Notes under the pieces: model-generated
Told to the model about the DNA's origin: nothing
Database searches by the model: none
Seen by the model: the letters and a program-made list of their open reading frames with translations, nothing else
Part shown: one piece after another, positions 46,681-56,878 of the stretch
Layout: the number at the start of each line of letters is the position of its first letter
Position numbering within the stretch: position 1 is the first letter of the stretch
Assembly (NCBI GenBank): GCA_032615215.1
Contig: CP128433.1
Coordinates: forward strand, 5,006,501-5,070,500
Source: Microbulbifer sp. MKSA007
GTDB taxonomy: Bacteria; Pseudomonadota; Gammaproteobacteria; Pseudomonadales; Cellvibrionaceae
Length of the DNA stretch: 64,000 nucleotides
Direction: 5' to 3'
Translations under genes and position numbers: made by a program

Positions 46681-47980
46681 GAGAATTCTGTTGGCAGCCC
46701 TGGTCATAAGTGGCGTGGCACTTGTATGGCTATTCCTCACTTTCTACGAGCGCTACTCCAAGGAGATCGACAGCGGCTGGAGCATGGAAGCCAGACGAAA
46801 TCCCTACCTGGCAGCAGAAAGATACCTCACCGATATCCAACTGGCGCCGCATCAGGCAGATAATATATCTGTACTCCAAGGCCTTTCCTCCGATGCCACC
46901 CTGTTTATCAACAGCTCCAGCCAGGTCTATAACCCCACCAAGGCCCAAGAACTTCTAGAGTGGGTCGAGCGCGGTGGCCACGCCATCGTTGTAGCCTATA
47001 CCGGCAACTTCGACAGCGACTCCGGGCGCAGTGAAAACCGCGATTGGCTACTTGAGTCCATGGACGTCTCTATCCAAGAGGGACACAGTAAGTTCGAACT
47101 GCAAGAAACCCTGGAGCAACTGCTCGGGGAGGATGCCGTACTCGAGCCTGAGCAGAGCCCCGCTGATGCCATGCGGGAGCACAATCGCAAACTGGACGAA
47201 GGCGAAACGGAAGATGAGCCGAAGGAACAAGAGGAACCTCGCAACCCCGATGTGTCAGAAGAGGATCTGGTAACCCTGCCTGTTGAGGGCGGCAGCGAAA
47301 TACAGCTATACCTCGATGCCAGCCACCTGCTCTACCACCCTTCGTTTAATGACGAGACTATCACCGATGGACCTGTCTTCTGGGCAAAAGTACGACGCGG
47401 CGATGTCGGCGTACCGTTTATGCAGTTCGAGCGCGGCAATGGTGTGATTACCCTGATGACTGACAGCACCCTGTGGCAGTCCCAGCGTATTGGCCACTTC
47501 GATCACGCCTATTTCTTACAATTGCTGGCCGGCGAAGGAGAGTTTGTCTTTCTCACCCGCCCCCGCTTTGAAACCCTTTCTAAGGTTGCTCGTCAATACG
47601 CTGCAGAGTTTTTTCTCGCCGGCGCACTGGCCTTACTCGCTTGGCTATTACTACACGGGCGCCGCTTCGGCCCCTTGCAGCCGGAGCCAGAAGTGTCCCG
47701 CCGTTCTCTACTAGAACATATATCCGCCTGCGGCCATTACTACTGGCAGGACGACCAGGGGGAAACCCTGCTGCGCGGCCATCGGGAAGAACTTCTACGT
47801 CGTCTTGGCGCCACCCATATCAACGCCACTAAAAAACGCAAACTGTGCGACAAGCTCTGTGCCTCCACCGGTATGGATGAACGGCTAATAGTTGAAACCT
47901 TGTGGGGCAAGCCCCCAACAACCGAAGAAACATTTACTGAACACATGCGTAATCTGCAGCGAATTGAGGCAGTCCTATGA
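46670..47980 (+). CDS. DUF4350 domain protein
   Basis: 436-residue membrane-bound protein: a short N-terminal helix (about 5-24), a DUF4350 domain (NPYLAAERYLTD, then ATLFINSSSQVYN and WVERGGHAIVVAY; about 45-130), an acidic low-complexity segment near 165-195, and a second membrane helix near 315-330. Function unknown; such proteins occur between DUF4129 and MoxR genes. Start ATG at 46670 with GGAGG upstream; overlaps the MoxR start. Confidence 0.87.
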   Translation: MTAKRILLAALVISGVALVWLFLTFYERYSKEIDSGWSMEARRNPYLAAERYLTDIQLAPHQADNISVLQGLSSDATLFINSSSQVYNPTKAQELLEWVERGGHAIVVAYTGNFDSDSGRSENRDWLLESMDVSIQEGHSKFELQETLEQLLGEDAVLEPEQSPADAMREHNRKLDEGETEDEPKEQEEPRNPDVSEEDLVTLPVEGGSEIQLYLDASHLLYHPSFNDETITDGPVFWAKVRRGDVGVPFMQFERGNGVITLMTDSTLWQSQRIGHFDHAYFLQLLAGEGEFVFLTRPRFETLSKVARQYAAEFFLAGALALLAWLLLHGRRFGPLQPEPEVSRRSLLEHISACGHYYWQDDQGETLLRGHREELLRRLGATHINATKKRKLCDKLCASTGMDERLIVETLWGKPPTTEETFTEHMRNLQRIEAVL

Positions 47981-48981
47981 ACGAGACCACCCTTCAACCA
48001 GAACAACAAACCACGGGCCCGTCACCTGACTGGCAGGCTGCGTCCGCCAAACTTCAGATACTGCGCAACAATATCAACCGGTTGCTGATTGGCCAGGAGC
48101 AGGTGGTTGACCAGGTACTCGTAGCTCTGCTGGCTTCTGGCCACGTACTGCTCGAAGGTGTACCCGGACTCGGCAAAACCCTTCTGGTGCGCACCCTGGC
48201 CAACTGCTTTGGCGGCAATTTCCGCCGCATCCAGTTTACCCCGGATTTGATGCCCGCCGACGTTACCGGCCACGCCATGTACAACATGGGAGAGAGCCGC
48301 TTTGAGGTGCGTCGCGGGCCGGTATTTACCAACCTGCTGCTGGCGGATGAAATCAACCGCGCCCCCGCCAAAACCCAGGCCGCCCTGCTGGAGGTGATGC
48401 AGGAGAAGCAGGTCACTATCGACGGCCAGGCACTGAAAGTACCCAGTCCATTTATGGTACTCGCCACTCAAAACCCCATCGAGCAGGAAGGTACCTACCC
48501 GCTGCCAGAGGCGGAACTGGACCGATTCCTGCTGAAAGTCCTCATCGATTACCCCAGCCTCGAAGCGGAACTGAAATTGGCCGCCGCCGCCAGCAGTGGC
48601 CGAATTGAGCGCAGCCTGCAGGAAAAGCTGGCCGGGGAAATTACTGTCGAGGGATTGCAACAACTTCAGGCCCTGGTGCCCCAGGTGGGATTGGACGAAC
48701 AGGTATTGAATTACGCCGTGCGGCTGGTGCGCGCCACCCGCCAATCACCGCAGCTGCGCAGCCCCGCCGGCCCGCGCGCCAGTATCGGCCTGCTGCAGGC
48801 AGCCCGCGCCAATGCGCTGTTACAGGGACGGGAATTTGTACTGCCGGATGATATCAAGGCCATGGCCATCCCGGTAATGCGCCACCGTATCGGCCTATCT
48901 CCAGATATGGAAATTGACGGTGAAACTGCTGACACGGCGCTGGCAATGATTATCGACAGTGTTGAGGCGCCGCGACTGTGA
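47977..48981 (+). CDS. MoxR-family AAA+ ATPase
   Basis: 334-residue cytoplasmic AAA+ ATPase. Walker A GVPGLGKT near residue 54, Walker B L-L-A-D-E-I-N-R-A near 123, sensor stretch A-T-Q-N-P-I-E-Q-E-G-T near 163, and the MoxR-type C-terminal lid. MoxR ATPases are thought to work as chaperones assembling or activating complexes together with DUF58/VWA partners, here encoded next to it. ATGA overlap with DUF4350 upstream and GTGA overlap with DUF58 downstream. Confidence 0.96.
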   Translation: MNETTLQPEQQTTGPSPDWQAASAKLQILRNNINRLLIGQEQVVDQVLVALLASGHVLLEGVPGLGKTLLVRTLANCFGGNFRRIQFTPDLMPADVTGHAMYNMGESRFEVRRGPVFTNLLLADEINRAPAKTQAALLEVMQEKQVTIDGQALKVPSPFMVLATQNPIEQEGTYPLPEAELDRFLLKVLIDYPSLEAELKLAAAASSGRIERSLQEKLAGEITVEGLQQLQALVPQVGLDEQVLNYAVRLVRATRQSPQLRSPAGPRASIGLLQAARANALLQGREFVLPDDIKAMAIPVMRHRIGLSPDMEIDGETADTALAMIIDSVEAPRL

Positions 48982-50375
48982 CACAGACTGTAGCTGCAAC
49001 AGAGCAACAGGCAGCACCAGCGCAAAGCGGTCGCACCGGCCCGAGTCCGCGCCTGGTCAAACTGCTCGGCTACTGGTGCCTGGCGGCTCTGGCAATTACA
49101 GCAGCGCGAATTTGGTTTCCGCAAGCCAGCTCATTTATCGGCAACCTTTGGTGGGGAGCGAGTGCCCTGTTAATCAGCGCCACCCTGCTGGACTATCTCA
49201 CCGGTTACCGTGTAACCGGTCTGCAGGGGCTGCGGCGATTGCCCGGCAACCTGGCCCTGGGCGTACGCAATACTGCGCGGCTAAAACTTCACAATACCGG
49301 CCCACGCCCACTATTACTCCAGGTTTCCGACTCAATCCCACAGCAACTGGGATCGACAGGGCTGCCGCGCTCCGCACAACTTAACCCGGACCAGGAAATC
49401 ACCATCGAGTACGACCTGGTACCCCGTCGCCGCGGCAGCGCCTCTTTCGGACGAATCGAGGTACTGGCCAACTCTCCCTGGGGACTCTGGCAGACGAGGG
49501 TATGGTTGGGACAGGAGCAGACCGTCAAGGTCTACCCCAATTTTCTCGGTATCTCCTCACTGCAATCTCTCTCCACCGAACAGAGCCTGCGCCTGATGGG
49601 GTTGCACCAGCAGCAGCGTCGCGGTGAGGGCATGGACTTCCGCCAACTGCGGGAATACCGCCAGGGAGACAGCCAGCGACAGGTGGACTGGCGCGCGAGC
49701 TCGCGGCTGCGCAAACTGATCAGCCGTGAATACCAGGACGAACGCGACCAGGAAATTATTTATATGCTGGATTGCGGCCGCAGGATGCGTGCGAAAGACG
49801 GCGAGCTGAGCCACTTTGACCACGCACTCAATGGCTTGCTACTTTCAGCTTATGTCGCCATCAAACAGGGGGACGCGGTCGGCTTGCAGGCATTTGCTGC
49901 GGCACAGGAGAGCAGTGGTGGACAGCTGCCTCCAGTAAAAGGCGAAAGTGCAATCAACCTACTGCTGAATAATGTCTACGACCTCCACTCTGGCACTAGT
50001 AGCGCAGATTACACTAGCGCCGCACAACAGTTGATGGCCCACCACAAGCGACGTGCCCTGGTAATCCTGATTACCAACTTGCGCGATGAAGATAGTGACG
50101 AACTCCTAGCAGCAGTCAAATTGCTGTCGCGCAATCACCTGGTGATGATTGCCAGTCTGCGGGAGACTTCTGTGGACAAATTGCTGCAACAGCCGATTCA
50201 GAACTTTGATAGTGCAGTAAACAGCGCAGCAGCGAGGAACTTCCTGCGCCGCAGGGAGCAATTACTTCAGCATTTGCAGGCACACAATGTCATAGTGGTT
50301 GACTCGAGGCCGGAGCTTTTGCACCAGTCTCTGGTAGAGGCCTATTGGCGCCTAAAGCGCAGCGGCAGAATCTGA
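48978..50375 (+). CDS. DUF58 domain (VWA-like) protein
   Basis: 465-residue protein with two N-terminal membrane helices (about 27-75) and a C-terminal DUF58 region: M-D-F-R-Q-L-R-E-Y-R-Q-G-D near residue 215, then D-W-R-A-S-S-R and a V-W-A-like stretch. It starts at a GTG overlapping the MoxR stop. DUF58 proteins are the usual partners of MoxR ATPases. End of the operon; a hairpin follows. Confidence 0.93.
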   Translation: MTQTVAATEQQAAPAQSGRTGPSPRLVKLLGYWCLAALAITAARIWFPQASSFIGNLWWGASALLISATLLDYLTGYRVTGLQGLRRLPGNLALGVRNTARLKLHNTGPRPLLLQVSDSIPQQLGSTGLPRSAQLNPDQEITIEYDLVPRRRGSASFGRIEVLANSPWGLWQTRVWLGQEQTVKVYPNFLGISSLQSLSTEQSLRLMGLHQQQRRGEGMDFRQLREYRQGDSQRQVDWRASSRLRKLISREYQDERDQEIIYMLDCGRRMRAKDGELSHFDHALNGLLLSAYVAIKQGDAVGLQAFAAAQESSGGQLPPVKGESAINLLLNNVYDLHSGTSSADYTSAAQQLMAHHKRRALVILITNLRDEDSDELLAAVKLLSRNHLVMIASLRETSVDKLLQQPIQNFDSAVNSAAARNFLRRREQLLQHLQAHNVIVVDSRPELLHQSLVEAYWRLKRSGRI

Positions 50376-50707
50376 ATCGTCAAATTCACCGAGTGAGTGG
50401 GGACTCTCCGAGCCCCCACTATTTAAACCTTCTCTATAACCTTCCCACTACCCGCAATAATCCAGGGCTGTCCGGGAACTCTCCCCAATCCCGGGAATCT
50501 CTTATTGAGCGCGCTACCTCCTGGAACCTTTAGCTTCCAGCAAAGTTAGATTTATTTTTAGAATGCGCGGAAGAAAAGAAATTAAATTCCAACAAAACCT
50601 GATAAAGCTCAATTTACCTCGTATTAGTTCGCAAAAGTTAACTTGGGGCAGTGGCACTTTGCTGTATCACCCGTTAACCTCTTGTTACTCATCTCCGGGT
50701 ATTTAAA
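50376..50707. other. 332-base gap with a terminator, otherwise empty
   Basis: Contains the hairpin at 50397-50419 and AT-rich sequence with two GTTAAC-type words near 50636 and 50671. No ORF with coding character is seen on either strand. The copper-gene promoter is expected in the right half. Confidence 0.45.
50397..50419 (+). terminator. Probable terminator of the MoxR operon
   Basis: GTGGGGACTC pairs with GAGCCCCCAC (one mismatch) around a TCC loop, 21 bases after the DUF58 stop; followed by TATTT rather than a full U-tract. Confidence 0.6.
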
Positions 50708-51175
50708 ATGGGCCCGGGCAAAGTACAGACCTTCTTATTTATGAGCGGTAAGCGCACCACCCAATACTGTTCCCGTCTGTCCCAGTGGCAGGCGCTATTG
50801 CTATTGCTGGTATTTCTCAGCGCGCGAGGCCTGGTTCCTGCAGGTTTTATGCCGGCAGATTTTGCAGCGGGAACGCCCTATGGGCTCTGCCATGGCGATA
50901 GCCGCAGCGCTTTATTGCTCAATGCCCTCAAAGCGAATTCCCACAGCGATCATCACGGCGACCACTCTTCAAGCCACAACCACGATACGCTTACCGCTCA
51001 CTCATTTGCCGATAACCATTGTAATTTTTCCGCCGCTGCCAGTATTGCCAGCGCACCAACTACAGAACTGGAAATAGTCCTACCCGGTTTTACTCAACCG
51101 CCCTCTTATCCGGCTTTTTTCCACGTTATCTCTAACGCTTACAGCCGCCCACTAATTCGCGCCCCCCCGGTTTAA
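50708..51175 (+). CDS. DUF2946-like His-rich exported protein
   Basis: 155 residues (or 144 from the ATG at 50741, which may be the true start because it precedes the signal peptide better). A hydrophobic signal-like helix is followed by P-A-G-F-M-P, a Cys/His stretch and a histidine-rich patch (H-S-D-H-H-G-D-H-S-S-S-H-N-H near residue 80). DUF2946 proteins are small, exported and often next to copper genes. It lies 203 bases before the copper-type TonB receptor, which supports a metal role. The exact job is unknown. Confidence 0.75.
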   Translation: MGPGKVQTFLFMSGKRTTQYCSRLSQWQALLLLLVFLSARGLVPAGFMPADFAAGTPYGLCHGDSRSALLLNALKANSHSDHHGDHSSSHNHDTLTAHSFADNHCNFSAAASIASAPTTELEIVLPGFTQPPSYPAFFHVISNAYSRPLIRAPPV

Positions 51176-51378
51176 TTCCTTTTTTATTCCAACATCATCA
51201 CTCTGCAGTTCGCTGTGGACCGCAAGTCTCATTGCTGTCTTAACATTTTCAGCGCTTTGGGTCTTGCCAAAATACGACCACTTTTTCAGGTGGGGATATG
51301 TCGCGTGCGCCAAATATTACTCAGGCCTGCGCGCTCACTGCTGCGTGTTCGAAACGCCAGCGAAAAGGATTGAAAACC

Positions 51379-53531
51379 ATGCATCAGAGCATCAACGCAA
51401 AAATTTTTCTGAAAAAACCTCTCAGCCTGGCACTCGCTGCCTGCTGTACCTTTTCAGCACATCTCGCAGCGGAAGAATCCGAAGAGTCAGAACCATTAAA
51501 AGATAGTGAAATGGAACAAATGGTGGTTACTGGGGTAAAGACTGAACTCCCCCTCAACCTGGTAACCGACCCGAAAAAACCCCGTCAGCCATTACCTGCC
51601 AATGACGGCGCCGACTACCTGAAAACAATTCCGGGATTTTCCGTAGTGCGTAAAGGCGGCACCAGTGGCGATCCGATGCTTCGCGGAATGGGGGCTCTCG
51701 CCTGGGAATGGTTGTGGATGGAGAAACAATGGCGGGTGGTTGTCCCAGCCGAATGGACCCACCTACAGCCTATATTTTTCCCGAGGCAATGGACGAAATT
51801 GAAGTTATTAAAGGGCCACAGAGCGTCCTCTATGGCCCGGGAAATTCCGCCGGCGTAGTTGTATTTAACCAGCAGCAGGAGCGCCCCACTGAAAGCGACT
51901 GGAATATGCATGCGAGCCTGCTCGGCGCCAGTGCCGAGCGTCGCGATGGTCTATTCGATATCTCCTATAGTTCGCCGCAGTTTTCTATCCGCAGCTCCTC
52001 GACCTCGGCATCTGCGGACGACTACGAAGACGGGGATGGCAATGAGGTAAATTCCAGTTATGAGCGCTGGAGCAGCCAGGTCAATTTGGCCTGGACACCC
52101 AGCGACGATACACGGGTCGAGTTTGATACTGCATTTAGCGATGGTGAAGCTGCCTATGCAGATCGGGGAGTCGACGGTTCCAAGTTTGCCCGTGAGAGCC
52201 ACAAAGCGAAATATGTCCGCAGCCGTATCAGTAGCTGGCTCGACTCAATTGAGCTCCAGGCCTACTACAACTATATCGACCACATCATGGATAACTACAG
52301 CCTGCGCGAGTTATCCAGCACCGCTACCCCCATGGTCATGAATCTCGATAGTGAGACCACAGGTTTCAAGATGGCTCTGGTGTTTACGCCTATGGACGAT
52401 GTGGAATTGACCAGTGGAATTGATGCCCGGGAAAATCGCCACACCGGCCGCTCGACCATGAACCAGTCCAACATGGACTACCGGAATATGAAGCGAGAGG
52501 CCGATGCCGAATTTAGCCAGCTGGGGTTATTTTCTGAGATCAGCTGGCAAGTCGCAGCCAATCAACGCTGGATCGCCGGTGCACGAGTGGATGATTGGGA
52601 AGTAAAAGACCTTCGCGATGAAGTTGCTCTATCCATGATGTCCTCAGTGGATAACCCCACTGGGGGAGAAACTCGCTCAGAGCTATTGAGCAGCGGCTTC
52701 CTGCGCTATGAATATGGTCTCGAGAGTGGTCCCAATAGTTCTGCCACACTCTTTGCCGGGCTCGGCTACACTGAGCGCTTCCCCGATTATTGGGAAATTT
52801 TCTCCTACGAGACAGCTGACTCCTACAGCGCACTGGATATCGAATCAGAAAAGACCACCCAGCTGGATATCGGCTATATCTATCGCGGTGAAAAACACTC
52901 TGCCAGTGTCTCCGGATTCGTCAATCAGATTGATGACTACCTGATGATTGAGAAGGATTACGAAAAAGCGGCAGTAATGAGTAGCATGGACTCTATGGGT
53001 AGTATGAATATGGATGGTATGGACTCCTCCGATACTCGCACTACCTCCATTGTCAGAAACATCCAGGCGCGCTCCTGGGGTTTGGAGTTTGACTCCTCAT
53101 ATCAGCTCAACGAGCAGTGGCGCACTGAATTCACCGTAACATCTGTTCGCGGTGCCAACGAAACCGATGGCACTACCTTGGCACAACTGCCGCCTCTGGA
53201 GGGCCGCCTGGGACTCTACTATGAACAGGCCCAGTGGTCAGCAGGTGTTTTATGGCGCGCTATCGCAAGCCAGGACCGGGTGGATATCGGCAAAGGCAAT
53301 ATTGTTGGTCAGGATATTGGTGCAACCGACTCTGCCAACGTCGTTTCCATCAATGCCGGCTGGAAACCCAGTAAAAGTGTACTGGTGACTACCGGTATCG
53401 ATAATCTATTCGATGAGACTTACGCTGAACATATCAGTCGCTCTGGAGCCAATATTATTGGTTTCGATCAGTTGACTCGGGTTAACGAACCGGGACGCAC
53501 TTTCTGGCTGAAAGCCATTTATCGAATTTAA
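51379..53531 (+). pseudogene. TonB-dependent copper receptor (OprC/NosA type), frameshifted in this sequence
   Basis: Outer-membrane receptor that should take up copper, powered by a TonB system. From the ATG at 51379 the first frame gives a signal and plug domain (QMVVTGVKTELP, DPMLRGMG). The second frame continues VVDGETMAGGCPSRMDPPTAY, E-V-I-K-G-P-Q-S-V-L-Y-G-P-G, the barrel and a C-terminal Phe-region ...WLKAIYRI. The OprC-type plug words are clear. A Met-rich loop (many M between 52977 and 53025) fits copper binding. The two frames meet at a G5 run (51690-51694); six G would restore GMGGSRLGMVVDG. The downstream frame is otherwise intact, so a sequencing error is likely. Confidence 0.85.
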
Positions 53532-53540
53532 AAGCTATTG

Positions 53541-53558
53541 GGGCCTCAGGGCCCTTTT
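53541..53558 (+). terminator. Terminator of the copper receptor gene
   Basis: GGGCC stem, TCAG loop, GGCCC stem, TTTT tail, 9 bases after the stop codon. Confidence 0.8.
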
Positions 53559-53643
53559 CCATTCTCTAAAAAAATCAGTATTTAATTAAGAAATTTCTAC
53601 GAATAAATTATTGAGAAAAATAGGTTAAAAGGCGGAGGGCATA

Positions 53644-54249
53644 CTAAAAGCGGTAGGAAAAATTCAAACTCAGGGTACGCAGATGCCCGAGGTTAACACG
53701 TTCTATTTTGCCAATATTATTGTAGTTATACTCTAATGAAGTATCGAAATCCTGAGTCCACATAATTCGGTAACCCACTCCGGCATTCCAAAAAGTATCA
53801 CTGCCACTGGCATCAATAATATAGATATATCGATCATCCGGATAAAATGGTGGGTATTCTCGATACCAATAGCCTCTTCTTATAACATTGTTCAAATCCA
53901 CATCGGCATAATTATATCCCACCATCCAATAGAGACATTGAACGTGACAATTCAGGGTAAAATCAATTTTAAAATTTAAACCTACCTGATCTACTGTGAC
54001 ATGATTATCATCAAAATGTGACGCCCGCAGCTCAACTTGCCAGACTCCTACCGCCGGCGTAATTCCAAGGCTGACATAGCCAAAAGAATCCCGCTGCTTA
54101 TTTAACTGCTGCTCGCCACTCCCAAAACCAACGGTACCGATAATCCGGTACTCTCCCGTGGCGACACCATCAAAAGGATTATTCGCCTCGAATCCATAAC
54201 TGGTCGCAGCTATAAAAAAGGAAAGCAGGTAGACGGATAGCTTTATCAT
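53644..54249 (-). CDS. Outer-membrane beta-barrel-like protein of unknown function
   Basis: 201 residues with a Sec signal (cut near S-Y-G-F, about residue 20), alternating beta strands and a terminal S-Y-R-F, the usual barrel-assembly end. A Tyr/Pro-rich loop near residues 125-145 is unusual (Y-W-Y-R-E-Y-P-P-F-Y-P). No family recognised. The start could be the ATG at 54249 or a GTG at 54255. It converges on the copper receptor. Confidence 0.7.
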   Translation of the reverse strand: MIKLSVYLLSFFIAATSYGFEANNPFDGVATGEYRIIGTVGFGSGEQQLNKQRDSFGYVSLGITPAVGVWQVELRASHFDDNHVTVDQVGLNFKIDFTLNCHVQCLYWMVGYNYADVDLNNVIRRGYWYREYPPFYPDDRYIYIIDASGSDTFWNAGVGYRIMWTQDFDTSLEYNYNNIGKIERVNLGHLRTLSLNFSYRF

Positions 54250-54300
54250 CGCCACTCACATCAAAAAGCCAGTCATCAAGTTCAAGCTCAGTGAATTATT

Positions 54301-54558
54301 TCAAGTTGTTTCTACATCAATAATGGCCCAGACGCCTCCTACAAAAGCCGGGTTTTTCTTCAGGTTGTCTACATCACCTGCTTGCGGCATTGGCTGTCCA
54401 GCCTGGCGGAGCTCTTCCAACCGCTGAAAAATCGTTTCAGCCATTTTTTGCAGGGTCCCCTCAAGGGTATCGGCATAGCAGTGGCAATGCGGCAGATCCG
54501 GTGCAATGGCACCAAATCCGGCATATTCAATATTGTGCACCACAACCGGGTAGCGCAT
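54301..54558 (-). CDS. HicB-like protein, apparently without HicA
   Basis: 85-residue protein with the HicB antitoxin fold: F-G-A-I-A-P-D-L-P-H-C-H-C-Y-A-D-T-L-E near residue 15, then A-E-T-I-F-Q-R-L-E-E-L. HicB normally pairs with the RNase toxin HicA encoded directly next to it. No HicA-like ORF (about 60 residues with G-S-H) is visible on either side, so this is solitary or its partner is lost. It lacks an obvious C-terminal DNA-binding domain. Confidence 0.78.
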   Translation of the reverse strand: MRYPVVVHNIEYAGFGAIAPDLPHCHCYADTLEGTLQKMAETIFQRLEELRQAGQPMPQAGDVDNLKKNPAFVGGVWAIIDVETT

Positions 54559-54777
54559 TGAAAAATACTCTTATGTATTAGCTTTCCAAAGCGTAGACTG
54601 CTTTACATTTTACGGGGGAATTTGGCAAGGAAATTAGCTAATTAGCCGGGAAATAATATTTCGCGCGGGCACAGATTCAACACTATAAGTGACAGCACTG
54701 AGTAGGAAGAACTGCCGTATTCAAATTAAAACCTGCAGCACTACAGTTTTTCACACAAGAAAATATTTGGAATTTAG

Positions 54778-54981
54778 TTAACGGGGCATCCTACCTAATA
54801 GGGCCCGGCGGGAAAATAGCATGCTGTTATAGGTGCGCCGCAACGCAATATCATTTGCATCGACTGCATTGGAGAGGGCTTCAAAATGCCGCTGCAACCA
54901 GTTTATTTCCTCCTCCAGCTCCCGACGCAAACAGCGAATTTCACCTTTATCCTGGTTAAAGCGCAGATCGGGTCCAGACAT
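54778..54981 (-). CDS. Small hypothetical protein
   Basis: 67 residues, highly charged (R-R-E-L-E-E-E-I-N-W-L-Q-R), helical, no signal or known domain. The start at 54981 is supported by a strong AGGAGG 7 bases before it. The in-frame extension to 55050 has no ribosome site and is discarded. Adjacent to cysQ but separated by about 100 bases. Function unknown. Confidence 0.65.
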   Translation of the reverse strand: MSGPDLRFNQDKGEIRCLRRELEEEINWLQRHFEALSNAVDANDIALRRTYNSMLFSRRALLGRMPR

Positions 54982-55085
54982 CAGTGAGCCTCCTGAATTT
55001 GGAAATATCCAGATCCCCTTTAAAGCCTCCACCAGTGGTGGTGGAGGCACAAAAATACTCTCTATATGTTTACTGGCATCACACC

Positions 55086-55922
55086 CTAAGCAGCGGACTT
55101 ATCCAGCAGTAGGGATTGCCAATCAAAAGAAGAATCGCCAATTACATAGAAAAAGGGATTCAGCAGAGAGTCTTTAGTGTTGTAGCGCAACAAATTAAAC
55201 TCTTCGTCCACAACAATACCACCTGCTGCTTCAACTACAGCCTGAGCTGCCGCAGTATCCCACTCGCAAGTAGGAGCGAGACGCGGATACAAATCTGCTG
55301 CACCCTCAGCAACCAGGCATAATTTCAGCGAGGAGCCCATATTTTTGCACTCGACAGCTCCCAGTTCAGACTCGATACGTTGTACCAACTGGTCGACGGT
55401 GCCGGTTCCATGGCTGCGGCTGGCCACAAGTTCAACAACTTCACTATTATCCAGGCGCGGCTTCAGTGGACGTACCCGAATTTCAGTTTCGCCATTGGCA
55501 TCGCGCTTAAAGGCTCCTTCGCCCTTGCAGCCGGCATAAGTGATATTCAGTACCGGTACGTAAACCACCCCCAAAACGGGCTCGCCATTTTCGATTAACG
55601 CGACATTTACGGTAAATTCACCGTTGCGTCGGATAAATTCTTTGGTGCCATCGAGCGGATCGACAATCCAGTAACGCTGCCACTGACTGCGCTCTTCGAA
55701 CGAGGGCATTTCCTGCTCTTCTGATAAAACCGGTACTCCCTCGATAAGCTGTGCTAACGCCGGTTCCAGTACTTTGTGAGCGGCCAGATCTGCGGCAGTT
55801 ACTGGGGAATCATCTTTCTTTGTCTCGACTTCCAACTCAGCGCTGTTGTGATAAACCTCGAGAATCGCTTCTCCCGCGCGTTTGCAGATCTCTATCACCT
55901 GCTCTAAAAGTGCTTTATCCAT
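55086..55922 (-). CDS. cysQ: 3'(2'),5'-bisphosphate nucleotidase CysQ
   Basis: Cytoplasmic Mg-dependent, Li-sensitive phosphatase that turns 3'-phosphoadenosine 5'-phosphate (by-product of sulfate assimilation) into AMP. 278 residues with the inositol-monophosphatase-type motifs: D-S-P-V-T-A-A-D near residue 38, S-E-E-Q, WIVDPLDGTKEF near residue 85, and C-E-W-D-T-A-A-A-Q-A-V near 217. The next gene is a cysteine synthase in the same orientation, 38 bases away, consistent with a sulfur operon. GGAG ribosome site. Confidence 0.95.
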   Translation of the reverse strand: MDKALLEQVIEICKRAGEAILEVYHNSAELEVETKKDDSPVTAADLAAHKVLEPALAQLIEGVPVLSEEQEMPSFEERSQWQRYWIVDPLDGTKEFIRRNGEFTVNVALIENGEPVLGVVYVPVLNITYAGCKGEGAFKRDANGETEIRVRPLKPRLDNSEVVELVASRSHGTGTVDQLVQRIESELGAVECKNMGSSLKLCLVAEGAADLYPRLAPTCEWDTAAAQAVVEAAGGIVVDEEFNLLRYNTKDSLLNPFFYVIGDSSFDWQSLLLDKSAA

Positions 55923-55960
55923 TACAACTCCATACTCTGTTAACTCACCATTATAAAGTC

Positions 55961-56878
55961 TTAGGCGGAGAAAAGGTCCTGAACGGACAGATAGCGCTCA
56001 CCAGTGTCATAGCTGAATACCAGTACCCGGCTGCCCGCATCCATCTCCCCTTCGCGCTTTTTCAGGGCCGCAAGGCTGGCACCGGAGGAGATACCCACAA
56101 AAATTCCCTCTTTTAATGCGCAGCGACGCGCCATTTCAAAACTGTCTTCCTCACTCACCAAAACAGTACCGTCGAGTACTTCCGTATTGAGTACCTGGGG
56201 TACAAAGCCGGCGCCGATACCCTGCAAACGATGCAGGCCTTTTTCTCCACCGCTAATCACCGGTGATTTCTCCGGCTCTACCGCATAGACCTGTAATTTG
56301 GGAAAGTGCTCTTTTAAGACTTCACCACAACCCGTGATATGCCCGCCAGTACCCACACCGGTAATCATATAATCCAGCCCCTCAGGAAAGTCTGCCAAGA
56401 TTTCCTTGGAGGTAACATCCCGGTGCACCTGGGCATTGGCGCGGTTATTAAATTGTTGGGGCATCCAGCTATTCGCATGTGAGGCCAATAACTCCTCCGC
56501 CTTAGCAATAGCACCGCCCATACCGCGCTCTTTAGGTGTAAGGACCAATTCTGCGCCCATTGCCTTCATGACCTGGCGACGCTCTACCGACATAGACTCC
56601 GGCATGGTCAGGATCAGGCGATAACCCTTCACGGCAGCAACCATCGCCAGTCCAATACCCGTATTACCAGAGGTCGGTTCGATTATTACCCCACCGGGCT
56701 GCAGGGCTCCACGACGCTCCGCATCCTCAATCATCGCCAAGGCAATTCGGTCCTTAATACTGCTGCCCGGATTAAAGCGCTCTACCTTCATCCAAACTTC
56801 TATATCGGGGCGAAAGAGGTGATTGATTCTTACGTGAGGGGTATTGCCGATTGTTTCCAGAATATTGGCCGCTTTCAT
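55961..56878 (-). CDS. cysK: Cysteine synthase (O-acetylserine sulfhydrylase)
   Basis: PLP enzyme making cysteine from O-acetylserine and sulfide. The 305-residue protein has N-P-G-S-S-I-K-D-R with the PLP lysine (residue about 42), the PLP-phosphate loop T-S-G-N-T-G near residue 69, the G-V-G-T-G-G-H segment near 175 and G-I-S-S-G-A near 264. The sequence reads like the A-type (CysK) more than CysM, but the symbol is not certain. It shares direction with cysQ. GGAGAG ribosome site. Confidence 0.92.
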   Translation of the reverse strand: MKAANILETIGNTPHVRINHLFRPDIEVWMKVERFNPGSSIKDRIALAMIEDAERRGALQPGGVIIEPTSGNTGIGLAMVAAVKGYRLILTMPESMSVERRQVMKAMGAELVLTPKERGMGGAIAKAEELLASHANSWMPQQFNNRANAQVHRDVTSKEILADFPEGLDYMITGVGTGGHITGCGEVLKEHFPKLQVYAVEPEKSPVISGGEKGLHRLQGIGAGFVPQVLNTEVLDGTVLVSEEDSFEMARRCALKEGIFVGISSGASLAALKKREGEMDAGSRVLVFSYDTGERYLSVQDLFSA

